Shown in pieces: positions 52,093 to 60,485 of a DNA stretch of 64,000 nucleotides. The notes under the pieces were generated by a model. The model had not been told where the DNA came from, ran no database searches, and was given only the letters and a program-made list of their open reading frames with translations. The position numbers were made by a program, and so were the translations under genes. This DNA is from Bacteroidota bacterium (GTDB taxonomy: Bacteria > Bacteroidota > Bacteroidia > Chitinophagales > Chitinophagaceae): the NCBI GenBank assembly GCA_023386045.1, contig JAEWKK010000010.1, forward strand, positions 121,889 to 185,888. The letters run 5' to 3'. How positions within the stretch are numbered: position 1 is the first letter of the stretch; every line of letters begins with the position of its first letter.

Positions 52093-53316
52093 ATGGAAAC
52101 ACAGTACTTCAAAAACATATCAAATTTCTTTGTAGCCGGCATCAACTACAAAAAATCCGATGCTTCCGTCAGGGGTCAGTTCGCCATCAATCAGGAACAA
52201 TACAGCAGCATTTTAAACAAAGCTTCATTCCAGGGACTGGATGAAGTCTTCATCATTTCCACCTGCAACCGTACAGAGATTTACGGTTTTGCTTATTGCA
52301 GCCACCAACTGGTGGATCTTCTTTGTTCCGAAACTGCAGGCGATGTCAATACGTTCACACAATCGGCTTATATCAAAAACGGGATGGATGCCATTGAACA
52401 CCTGTTTCATGTAGGCGCCGGTCTTGATTCGCAGATACTTGGTGATTATGAAATTGTGGGCCAGTTAAAAACTGCAGTAAAGTTTGCAAAAGAAGAAGGT
52501 TTTGTAGGTGCTTTCATTGAAAGACTGATCAACTGCGTATTGCAATCTTCCAAGCTGGTAAAGAACCAGACTGAGTTAAGCGGCGGAACGGTTTCTGTTT
52601 CCTTTGCTGCCGTTCAATACATCAAGCATGTGGTGGTAAATCCATCATCAAAAAATATTTTATTGCTGGGTGTTGGCAAGATCGGCCGCAATACCTGCAA
52701 AAACCTGGTTGACTACCTGGATACAAAAAATATCACGCTGATCAACCGCTCTCCTGAAAAAGCGCTTGAACTTGCGGGTGAACTGGGACTGAAAGCGGCT
52801 CCTATAGAAGAACTTCCACAGGAGATCGCCAAAGCTGATATCATCCTGGTGGCTACCAATTCCGCAGAGCCTACCATCCTGAAACAACACGTGGAGAACA
52901 AGGGTGAAAAACTGATCATCGATCTTTCCATTCCTTACAACGTAGGTGAATGCGCACAGGCGCTCCCCAATGTGCAGATGGTTAATGTGGACGAGCTTTC
53001 GAAAATGAAAGATGAGACCTTAAAGATGCGCCTGGCAGAAGTTCCAAAGGCAAAGGCCATCATCTCAGAGATCATGCAGGAGTTTGAAGAATGGTGCGAG
53101 ATGCGCAGGCATGTACCCATGCTGAAACAATTAAAATCTAAATTGAAAGAGCTGCACGCTCATCCTCAATATTTCCAGACCACTACCTGCCCCAAGAAAT
53201 TAGACGTACAAATACAGAGGGTTTTAAATGAAACCGCCGGTAAGATCAAGGTTCAAAACCAGCGCGGTTGTCAGTACATTGCAGCCCTGAACGAATTCAT
53301 AAGCGCAAAAAATTAA
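52093..53316 (+). CDS. hemA: Glutamyl-tRNA reductase
   Basis: HemA reduces glutamyl-tRNA to glutamate-1-semialdehyde with NADPH, the first committed step of the C5 heme pathway. The ATG at 52093 (METQYFKNISNFFVAGINYK) gives 407 residues; the open frame upstream has no homologous sequence. The catalytic Cys58 is in STCNRTEIYGF. The NADPH domain has LLGVGKIGRNTCKNL near 195-209, and a C-terminal helical dimerisation region follows. Its stop overlaps the hemC start by one base (TAATG), so the two are translationally coupled. Confidence 0.96.
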   Translation: METQYFKNISNFFVAGINYKKSDASVRGQFAINQEQYSSILNKASFQGLDEVFIISTCNRTEIYGFAYCSHQLVDLLCSETAGDVNTFTQSAYIKNGMDAIEHLFHVGAGLDSQILGDYEIVGQLKTAVKFAKEEGFVGAFIERLINCVLQSSKLVKNQTELSGGTVSVSFAAVQYIKHVVVNPSSKNILLLGVGKIGRNTCKNLVDYLDTKNITLINRSPEKALELAGELGLKAAPIEELPQEIAKADIILVATNSAEPTILKQHVENKGEKLIIDLSIPYNVGECAQALPNVQMVNVDELSKMKDETLKMRLAEVPKAKAIISEIMQEFEEWCEMRRHVPMLKQLKSKLKELHAHPQYFQTTTCPKKLDVQIQRVLNETAGKIKVQNQRGCQYIAALNEFISAKN

Positions 53317-54290
53317 TGCAAAAGGTTTTACGAATTGGTACAAGAGACAGCCAGCTGGCTGTGTGGCAGGCTACATGGGTGCAGTCGCTCTTAAAGGAAG
53401 CCGGCATCAGCTCTGAGCTGGTATATATGAAAAGTGAAGGCGATGTAGATACAGTTACACCTTTGTATGCACTTGGTGTGACCGGTGTATTTACCAAAAC
53501 ACTTGATGCGGCTTTATTAAACGATCGCATTGATATTGCAGTTCATTCCATGAAGGATGTTCCGGTTCAACTGGCACAGGGCATCCGGCAGGCTGCTGTT
53601 CTCAAAAGAGCTTCCACAAAAGATATCTTTCTTTATAAAGAAGAAGATGACCTCAAACGTCTGGGTTATATCAATGGAACCTGGACAACTGATCATCTTG
53701 CAGAAAATTTTACAATTGCTACCGGCTCTGTTCGTAGGGTGGCGCAATGGCTGAACAGGTACCCGGGACATAAAATTGATAACCTTAGGGGCAATGTCAA
53801 TACCCGTCTTCGTAAACTAACAGAAAACAACTGGAACGGTGCCATCTTCGCCGCTGCTGGTTTGGAAAGGATCAACTTAAGACCTGAAAAATCGGTTGAC
53901 CTGGACTGGATGTTACCAGCGCCCGCACAGGGAGCTGTTATGGTAGTATGCAGGGAAGGTGATGACCTGGCTTTCAATAGTTGTCAGCATTTCAATGATG
54001 AAGCAACCATGCTATGCACCAGGATTGAAAGAGATTTCCTGAGTGCCTTGATGGGAGGCTGCTCTACTCCTATTTCTGCTTTGGCAGAAGTGAAGGATAA
54101 CCAGTTATTCTTTAAAGGAAATATTGTAAGTCCTGATGGCAAACAAAAAGCCGAAGTAGAAAAAACTCTTCCGCTTACTGAAGCTGCTAACATTGGACTC
54201 ATAGCAGCAAAAGAAATATTATTAAAAGGAGGTCAGCCACTGGTAGACCGCATCCGCAATAAAGGATTAACAACAGATGGCGAAGTATAA
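53316..54290 (+). CDS. hemC: Hydroxymethylbilane synthase
   Basis: HemC (porphobilinogen deaminase) joins four porphobilinogen units into hydroxymethylbilane. The protein has 324 residues. Motifs are RIGTRDSQLAVWQA at the N-terminus, the basic substrate-binding region NLRGNVNTRLRKL, and the cofactor-carrying Cys249 in MGGCSTPIS. The preferred ATG (53316) overlaps the hemA stop; an upstream in-frame start inside hemA is not needed. The end overlaps hemD by 14 nt. Confidence 0.96.
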   Translation: MQKVLRIGTRDSQLAVWQATWVQSLLKEAGISSELVYMKSEGDVDTVTPLYALGVTGVFTKTLDAALLNDRIDIAVHSMKDVPVQLAQGIRQAAVLKRASTKDIFLYKEEDDLKRLGYINGTWTTDHLAENFTIATGSVRRVAQWLNRYPGHKIDNLRGNVNTRLRKLTENNWNGAIFAAAGLERINLRPEKSVDLDWMLPAPAQGAVMVVCREGDDLAFNSCQHFNDEATMLCTRIERDFLSALMGGCSTPISALAEVKDNQLFFKGNIVSPDGKQKAEVEKTLPLTEAANIGLIAAKEILLKGGQPLVDRIRNKGLTTDGEV

Positions 54291-55050
54291 AATTCTCAGC
54301 ACAAAGAAACTGGAGGCTTCGCAAGTGGAACTGGCGAACAAGAAAGACATAGAGGTGATAGAGAAGGAATTTATTTTCATCAGGCCCCGTATAAATGAAG
54401 AGATAAAAAAAGAGGTTCTTGATTTATGCAGGAATCCCTCACTGGATGTAGTGATCACCAGTGCCAATGTGCTCCCTATTCTTGATGAACTCATACCACA
54501 GGATCAGAAGCCCTTATCCTGGCGGATCTTTTGTTTATCTGCAAAAACAAAATCAGCTGTTCTTCAATCAGGATTTGCTGAATGGCAGATAACTGCGGAA
54601 GCCAATGATGGCGTTTCCCTGGCAGAACAGATCATTCTTGCAGGTGCAAAAGAGGTCAGTTTTTTTTGCAGCAGCAGAAGAAGAGATGAATTACCCACAC
54701 TTCTTTCCAACAGTGGCGTAACTGTAAATGAAGTGGTTCTGTACGATACCATTGAGACACCAGCAAAGATGGATGAAGTTTATGATGCAGTTTTATTTTT
54801 CAGTCCGAGTGGTGTAGACAGTTTCTTTTCAATGAATCAACTAAAAGAAGAAACTGTTTGTTTCGCCATAGGAAAGACCACGGCAGATCAGATCGCATCA
54901 CATACATCTAACCGGGTCATCACCAGTAAATCACCAAGACAGGAATCGATCATTTCCGCCATGCTTTTTTATTTTCAGACAAGACCAGCAGAGATCAGTG
55001 AAGAAAATGAAAGCCAGGCGGGTGAAAACGACAATGAAATAAAAGCATAA
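54277..55050 (+). CDS. hemD: Uroporphyrinogen-III synthase
   Basis: HemD closes and inverts ring D of hydroxymethylbilane to give uroporphyrinogen III. The family is weakly conserved. The 257 residues show the two-domain layout (VVITSANVLPILDEL in the first domain; FFSPSGVDSFFSMNQL and FAIGKTTADQI in the second), and the gene overlaps hemC by 14 nt. The last 20 residues (ENESQAGENDNEIKA) are acidic and probably disordered. Position strongly supports the call. Confidence 0.92.
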   Translation: MAKYKILSTKKLEASQVELANKKDIEVIEKEFIFIRPRINEEIKKEVLDLCRNPSLDVVITSANVLPILDELIPQDQKPLSWRIFCLSAKTKSAVLQSGFAEWQITAEANDGVSLAEQIILAGAKEVSFFCSSRRRDELPTLLSNSGVTVNEVVLYDTIETPAKMDEVYDAVLFFSPSGVDSFFSMNQLKEETVCFAIGKTTADQIASHTSNRVITSKSPRQESIISAMLFYFQTRPAEISEENESQAGENDNEIKA

Positions 55051-55077
55051 CAACATAGTCAGGGAAATCAATTTATT

Positions 55078-56112
55078 ATGACTTCATTAAAAAACGATCT
55101 CTTACTCAGGGCGCTCAGGAAAGAAAAAGTAGAAAGGCCACCAGTGTGGATGATGAGACAGGCTGGAAGATATTTACCAGATTATATCAAGCTAAGAGAG
55201 AAGTATGATTTTTTCACCCGCGTTCAGACTCCTGAACTGGCAACTGAGATCACGCTGCAGCCAATAGACCAGGTAGGTGTTGATGCGGCCATCATATTTT
55301 CTGATATCCTGGTGATCCCCCAGGCAATGGGACTTGAAGTATTGATGGAAGAAGGGCGTGGTCCTTTGTTACCAAAGACCATCAAAACAAAACAGGACAT
55401 AGAAGCACTGAACACTGCAGATGCGGCTTCGCATTTAAAATATGTGCTTGATGCGCTGACACTGACAAAAAAAGAACTGAATGGCCGCGTGCCATTGATC
55501 GGTTTTGCAGGTGCTCCATGGACCATCCTTTGTTACATGATTGAAGGAAAAGGAAGTAAAACCTGGGATAAGGCAAAACAGTTTGCCTATACAGAACCTG
55601 AACTGGCGCATGCCTTATTGCAAAAGATCACCAGCATCACTATAGATTATTTAAAAGCACAGGTAAAAGCAGGTGCTGATACAGTACAGGTTTTTGACAG
55701 CTGGGCTGGTTCCCTGTCACCGGAAGATTTTAAAACATATGCACAGCCCTATTTGGTTCAGATTGCAGATGCACTGAAAGATGATGCACCTGTGATCCTT
55801 TTTCCAAAAGGTACCTGGTATGCTTTAAAAGACCTGAGTGAAACAAGCGCCAGCGGCATTGGCATCGACTGGACCATTTCACCAGCAACCGCAAGAGAAC
55901 TGACGCAAAACAAAATAACACTACAGGGAAATTTTGATCCTGCAAGGTTGCTGGCACCCATTCCACAAATCAAAAAATGGGTGAAGGAAATGATCACTGC
56001 TTTTGGACCACAGAATTATATTGCCAACCTGGGACATGGCATCACTCCTAATGTTCCTGTGGATCATGCGAAGGCGTTTGTGGAGGCAGTGAAGGAAAGC
56101 GAGTTGAGGTGA
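55078..56112 (+). CDS. hemE: Uroporphyrinogen decarboxylase
   Basis: HemE decarboxylates the four acetate side chains of uroporphyrinogen III. The protein has 344 residues. The N-terminal RPPVWMMRQAGRYLPDY binds the substrate, and the Asp in IIFSDILVIPQAMG is catalytic. QVFDSWAGSLSPEDF and NLGHGITPNVPVDH complete the family pattern. It starts 27 nt after hemD. The stop codon (GAGGTGAATGG) merges into a heptamer array that fills most of the space to hemF. Confidence 0.96.
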   Translation: MTSLKNDLLLRALRKEKVERPPVWMMRQAGRYLPDYIKLREKYDFFTRVQTPELATEITLQPIDQVGVDAAIIFSDILVIPQAMGLEVLMEEGRGPLLPKTIKTKQDIEALNTADAASHLKYVLDALTLTKKELNGRVPLIGFAGAPWTILCYMIEGKGSKTWDKAKQFAYTEPELAHALLQKITSITIDYLKAQVKAGADTVQVFDSWAGSLSPEDFKTYAQPYLVQIADALKDDAPVILFPKGTWYALKDLSETSASGIGIDWTISPATARELTQNKITLQGNFDPARLLAPIPQIKKWVKEMITAFGPQNYIANLGHGITPNVPVDHAKAFVEAVKESELR

Positions 56113-56204
56113 ATGGTGAGTGGTGAGTTGTGAGTGGTGAGTGGTGAGTGGTGAGTGGTGAGTTGTGAGTTGATTATAGTTAATAGTGAATGGTGAATGG
56201 TGAG
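56113..56204. repeat. GGTGAGT heptamer array between hemE and hemF
   Basis: GGTGAGT and TGTGAGT copies (about ten) are followed by TGATTATAGTTAATAGTGAATGGTGAATGGTGAGTAG. The array starts at the hemE stop and ends 25 nt before the hemF ATG. It lies inside an otherwise tight operon and does not show an opposite arm. Confidence 0.9.
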
Positions 56205-56229
56205 TAGTTCAAAGTTTGAAGGATATATA

Positions 56230-57141
56230 ATGGACATAAAAGACGCATGGATTGATTATATACATGACCTGCAGAACAGGATCTGTGCTGCTTTGGAAGA
56301 AGTGGATGGGAAGGCTGTTTTTTTTGAAGACAAATGGGAAAGAGCTGAAGGTGGCGGAGGAAAAACACGTGTGATTGCCAATGGAAATGTATTTGAAAAA
56401 GGCGGTGTCAATACTTCAGTGGTCTTTGGTGAAGTAACGGATGCCATGCGATCGGGTTTGAAGATAGAAGGAGCTAAATGGTTTGCCTGCGGTCTTTCAC
56501 TGGTGATCCATCCTCTCAATCCTTTTGTTCCTACAGTGCATTGCAATTACAGGATGTTTGAATTGTATGATGCGAACGACAGGGTAATCGACCGCTGGTT
56601 TGGTGGTGGTACAGACCTCACTCCTTATTACTTGTTTGATGAAGATGCCCGGCATTTTCATAGCACTTATCAGCAGGTCTGCAACCAATGTGATCCTGCT
56701 TTCTATCCTGAGTTCAAGAAAACCTGCGACGACTATTTCGTAAACTATCATCGCAATAATGAAAGAAGAGGCATTGGTGGTATTTTTTATGACCATAAAA
56801 GACCAGATCAGTCGAGAGATGTGAATTTCTGGATGAAACTGGGCCAGGCCTGTGGTGATGCTTTTATTCCCGCTTATATACCCATTGTACAAAAAAGAAA
56901 AGCTACCCCATATACTGATGAACACAAACACTGGCAGGAGATCAGGAGAGGTCGCTATGTAGAGTTCAACCTGGTGCACGACAGGGGAACCTTGTTTGGA
57001 TTAAAAACCAATGGAAGGATCGAAAGCATTTTAATGAGCCTGCCTCCTACGGTTCGATTTGAATACAATTACCAGCCTGTTCCCGGAACCAGGGAAGATG
57101 AGTTATTACAGGTTTGTTTACATCCGCGTGACTGGATATAG
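56230..57141 (+). CDS. hemF: Oxygen-dependent coproporphyrinogen III oxidase
   Basis: HemF uses molecular oxygen to convert coproporphyrinogen III to protoporphyrinogen IX. The ATG at 56230 (MDIKDAWIDYIHDLQNR) gives 303 residues. Motifs are GGGGKTRV, GGGTDLTPYYLFDEDARHFH, RRGIGGIFYDH and the C-terminal RFEYNYQPVPGTREDELL. The use of HemF rather than HemN here indicates aerobic heme synthesis. hemB follows after 216 nt, which includes a short heptamer array. Confidence 0.96.
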   Translation: MDIKDAWIDYIHDLQNRICAALEEVDGKAVFFEDKWERAEGGGGKTRVIANGNVFEKGGVNTSVVFGEVTDAMRSGLKIEGAKWFACGLSLVIHPLNPFVPTVHCNYRMFELYDANDRVIDRWFGGGTDLTPYYLFDEDARHFHSTYQQVCNQCDPAFYPEFKKTCDDYFVNYHRNNERRGIGGIFYDHKRPDQSRDVNFWMKLGQACGDAFIPAYIPIVQKRKATPYTDEHKHWQEIRRGRYVEFNLVHDRGTLFGLKTNGRIESILMSLPPTVRFEYNYQPVPGTREDELLQVCLHPRDWI

Positions 57142-57301
57142 TTGTTAAGGTTTTGTTTTCCTGATGCAGTTGACGGATTTGAAAAGTTTACTGCATATTA
57201 GAAGCCTCCTTTCATAGAAACCTGAGCAAAAACAGCTTTAGTTTTGACATTTCCATTAAAATAGAAGGAGATTTATCAACGACCTTTGCGGAAAGCAGAT
57301 G

Positions 57302-57325
57302 AAGTGAGTGGTGAGTGGTGAATGG
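57302..57325. repeat. Short GGTGAGT heptamer array before hemB
   Basis: AGTGAGT, GGTGAGT, GGTGAAT, GG: three to four copies, 33 nt upstream of the hemB ATG. Confidence 0.7.
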
Positions 57326-57357
57326 ATATTCGTTTCATAAAAAATCATTTATAGTAC

Positions 57358-58335
57358 ATGTACCTCCAACGTCGCAACAGAATCTTAAGAGCCACACCTG
57401 CCATTCGCAGCATGGTGGCGGAAACAATATTGACACCCAACGATTTTATTGTTCCTCTTTTTATTGATGAAGGAGAAAATATCAGAACAGAGATCGCCTC
57501 CATGCCTAATTATTACCGGATGAGTATTGACCTTACCATCAGAGAGGTGAAGGAACTCTGGAGTCTTGGAATTAAAAGTGTGCTGCTCTTTATCAAATGC
57601 AAGGATGAATTAAAAGATAACACAGGGAAAGAAGCCTGGAATCCTGATGGTCTTATGCAGCGAAGCATCAGGGCTATCAAGGAAGCAGTTCCTGAAATGT
57701 ATGTAATGACCGATGTGGCTCTTGATCCTTATTCATCTTTTGGTCATGATGGTATTGTTGAAAATGGTGAGATCGTGAATGATCCTACAGTTGAAGCTCT
57801 TGTGAAGATGAGCATATCACATGCACAGGCAGGTGTGGACATGGTTGCACCCAGCGATATGATGGACGGTCGCATTGGCGCCATAAGAGAAGGACTGGAA
57901 CAAAATGGTTTTACAAAAACAGGCATCATGGCCTACAGTGCCAAATATGCTTCCTGTTTTTATGGTCCTTTCAGGGATGCCTTGGACAGCGCTCCAGGAT
58001 TTGGTGATAAAAAAACTTACCAAATGCATTATGCCAATCGCACCGAAGCCATAAAAGAAGCGCTGATGGATGTTGAAGAAGGTGCAGACATCGTTATGGT
58101 AAAACCCGGACTGCCTTATCTGGATATAGTTCGTGAAGTAAAGAATGCAGTTGAAGTTCCCGTTAGTGTTTACAACATCAGTGGTGAATATGCCATGATC
58201 AAGGCAGCAGCCAAAATGGGATGGATCAATGAAGAACAAGCCATCCTGGAAACACTGACTTCCATTAAAAGAGCAGGAGCAGATCTGATCGCCACTTACT
58301 TCGCGAAGGATGCTGCAAAAATTTTAAACAGGTAA
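57358..58335 (+). CDS. hemB: Delta-aminolevulinic acid dehydratase
   Basis: HemB condenses two 5-aminolevulinate molecules into porphobilinogen. The protein has 325 residues. The Schiff-base lysines are Lys196 (YSAKYAS) and Lys249 (MVKPGLPYLD). The metal loop reads DVALDPYSSFGHDG (119-132), with A121, D123 and D131 where zinc enzymes have three Cys, so this is the magnesium type found in Pseudomonas and Bradyrhizobium. The gene is 23 nt before hemL. Confidence 0.96.
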   Translation: MYLQRRNRILRATPAIRSMVAETILTPNDFIVPLFIDEGENIRTEIASMPNYYRMSIDLTIREVKELWSLGIKSVLLFIKCKDELKDNTGKEAWNPDGLMQRSIRAIKEAVPEMYVMTDVALDPYSSFGHDGIVENGEIVNDPTVEALVKMSISHAQAGVDMVAPSDMMDGRIGAIREGLEQNGFTKTGIMAYSAKYASCFYGPFRDALDSAPGFGDKKTYQMHYANRTEAIKEALMDVEEGADIVMVKPGLPYLDIVREVKNAVEVPVSVYNISGEYAMIKAAAKMGWINEEQAILETLTSIKRAGADLIATYFAKDAAKILNR

Positions 58336-58358
58336 GAAATTCTCAAAAACAATTATCA

Positions 58359-59648
58359 ATGAAGATCTCCAGGAGCCAGGAATTATTTGATCGTGCCCAG
58401 TCAAGCATCCCAGGTGGTGTGAACTCTCCCGTGCGTGCATTTAAAAGCGTGGGCGGCACACCTATTTTTTTGGAAAAAGCAAAGGGTGCCTATCTCTTTG
58501 ATGCAGATGGCAATCAGTACATTGATTATATCAATTCCTGGGGACCAATGATCCTGGGTCATGCATATGAACCTGTGGTGAAGGCCATACAGGAAAAAGC
58601 TGCTGATTCCACTTCATTTGGAGCACCAACTGAACTGGAGATCGAAATGGCGGAGCTGATCAAAAGCATTGCACCCAATGTGGATTTGATCAGGATGGTG
58701 AGCAGCGGCACAGAAGCCTGCATGAGTGCCATCAGGCTGGCACGAGGATATACCGGCAGGAATAAGATCATCAAATTTGAAGGTTGTTATCATGGACATG
58801 CCGATAGTTTTTTAGTGAAAGCAGGAAGTGGTGTGGCCACCTTCAACATCCAGACCGTGCCCGGTGTCACTGCAGGTGTTTCCGCTGATACACTCACTGC
58901 ACCATATAATGATATCGCTGCTGTTGAACAACTAATAGCTGATCATAAAAATGAAATCGCGGCCCTGATCATTGAACCTGTTGCAGGTAACATGGGTTGT
59001 ATTCTTCCAGAAAAAGGATTTCTTTCCAGGCTTCGTGAACTATGCACGCAGGAAGGCATTGTATTTATTTTTGATGAAGTGATGACGGGTTTCAGGCTGG
59101 CTCTTGGTGGTGCCCAGGAAAGATTGTCCATTGATGCAGATCTCGTGACTTATGGTAAAGTGATTGGAGCAGGAATGCCTGTTGGTGCTTTTGGTGGAAA
59201 GAAAGAGATCATGCAGCATATTGCACCGCTGGGAAATGTTTACCAGGCAGGAACGCTGAGTGGTAATCCTTTAGCCATGATTGCAGGATATACTTTATTG
59301 AAAGAATTGAAGTCAAATCCCTCTATTTATAGTAAACTCGAAGAGAAAGGAAATTATTTGAAAGAAGGTTTGCAAAAAGTTTTGTCGGCCTCAGGAACTC
59401 CCTTCGTGATCAATCACCTGGGTTCCATGATCTCTGTACATTTCAGCAAGGATCCTGTTATTGATTTTGCATCTGCATCAGCTGCCAACAATGCGCTGTT
59501 CAACAAATTCTTTCATGCCATGCTGCAACGTGGAATTTATCTTCCTCCATCAGCTTTTGAAAGCTGGTTCCTGAGCAATGCATTAAGCTTTGAAGATCTT
59601 GACAAAACAATCGCAGCTGCAAGAGAAAGTCTGGAAGAGATTTTATAA
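58359..59648 (+). CDS. hemL: Glutamate-1-semialdehyde 2,1-aminomutase
   Basis: HemL converts glutamate-1-semialdehyde into 5-aminolevulinate using PLP. The protein has 429 residues. Motifs are FEGCYHGHADSFLVKAGSG, FDEVMTGFR and the PLP-lysine in TYGKVIGAGMPVGAFGG (Lys267). It supplies the substrate of HemB and completes the C5 route. Its last six bases overlap the converging DUF3817 gene. Confidence 0.96.
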   Translation: MKISRSQELFDRAQSSIPGGVNSPVRAFKSVGGTPIFLEKAKGAYLFDADGNQYIDYINSWGPMILGHAYEPVVKAIQEKAADSTSFGAPTELEIEMAELIKSIAPNVDLIRMVSSGTEACMSAIRLARGYTGRNKIIKFEGCYHGHADSFLVKAGSGVATFNIQTVPGVTAGVSADTLTAPYNDIAAVEQLIADHKNEIAALIIEPVAGNMGCILPEKGFLSRLRELCTQEGIVFIFDEVMTGFRLALGGAQERLSIDADLVTYGKVIGAGMPVGAFGGKKEIMQHIAPLGNVYQAGTLSGNPLAMIAGYTLLKELKSNPSIYSKLEEKGNYLKEGLQKVLSASGTPFVINHLGSMISVHFSKDPVIDFASASAANNALFNKFFHAMLQRGIYLPPSAFESWFLSNALSFEDLDKTIAAARESLEEIL

Positions 59649-59930
59649 GTTTTTGAAGATCTTTTTATCGGCATAAAAAGTACCGAAAGGAAGAAATGAT
59701 CCTGCCAGTGCAACGGTGGTTTGCCTGGCATTAAACCTGTATTCTTCTCTTCCCATCATTACCGCGATGATATACCAGATGAACAGGATGCCATGAGCCA
59801 TACCAATAATGCTTACATATTCAGGCATGCCTGCAAAATATTTCAGGGGCATGGCGATTCCGAGTAATACCAAAAAAGAAATGCCCTCCAAAAGGGCAGA
59901 CAATCGCAGGTGTTTTTTGATTGAACGCAT
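59643..59930 (-). CDS. DUF3817 family membrane protein
   Basis: With the ATG at 59930 the protein has 95 residues, and three membrane segments are visible (LLEGISFLVLLGIAMPLKYF, IGMAHGILFIWYIIAVMMG, ALAGSFLPFGTFYADKKIF). These match the DUF3817 (YdzA-like) pattern of small bacterial membrane proteins. The function is unknown. It converges with hemL with a 6-nt overlap. A repeat-rich region lies upstream. Confidence 0.8.
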   Translation of the reverse strand: MRSIKKHLRLSALLEGISFLVLLGIAMPLKYFAGMPEYVSIIGMAHGILFIWYIIAVMMGREEYRFNARQTTVALAGSFLPFGTFYADKKIFKNL

Positions 59931-59944
59931 GCAGCAAAGAAACA

Positions 59945-60484
59945 CAGATTCTACGGATTAATGATGGTCACAAATGCCCGGGAATTGAGATTTCACAGAT
60001 CTTTTATTATCACAAAACACTGATTTCTCAGATTGATTAAATTGATTTCACAAATTAGAGAACTATCACAGATTACACTGATTTCACAGATTGATTAACT
60101 ATAGTTCCGAAATACACTGAATGTTACATGAACCTAAAAGAAGAATCCTGATTATATCGTGCGCTAATCTGTGCCAATCTGTGTAATCTGTGATCAAATC
60201 AAAAAGCTAATCTGTGTTAATCTGTGTAATCTGTGATTATTTTTTATTATCACTGATTAAATTGATTTCACAAATTAGAGAACTATCACAGATTACACTG
60301 ATTTCACAGATTGATTAACTATAGTTCCGAAATACACTAAATGTTACATGAACCTAAAAGAAGAATTCTGATTATATCATGCGCTAATCTGTGCCAATCT
60401 GTGTAATCTGTGATCAAATAAAAAAACTAATCTGTGATTAAATCAAGAATTAATCTCTTTAATCAACGATCCGAGTAATCTGTG
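59945..60484. repeat. AATCTGTG/CACAGATT repeat region with a 183-bp direct duplication
   Basis: No gene lies in the 555-nt gap between the DUF3817 gene and the exporter gene. Two direct copies, 60034-60216 and 60254-60436 (220 nt apart), differ at about six positions. Each copy has an opening arm CACAGATTACACTG and a closing arm AATCTGTGTAATCTGTG, roughly inverted complements of about 30 nt, around a shared unique core (AGTTCCGAAATACACT). More partial AATCTGTG units fill the edges. Confidence 0.85.
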
Positions 60485-60485
60485 A

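Noticed and set aside
57239..57246. TAGTTTTG as a hemB promoter
   Set aside because: It fits the -7 consensus but lies over 110 nt from the ATG, with no -33 box and hemF close upstream; too weak to list.
60034..60436. Possible tRNA or structured RNA genes
   Set aside because: The duplicated segments have fold-back arms but no cloverleaf, anticodon arm or CCA-type end. A non-coding RNA cannot be excluded, but there is no positive sign.
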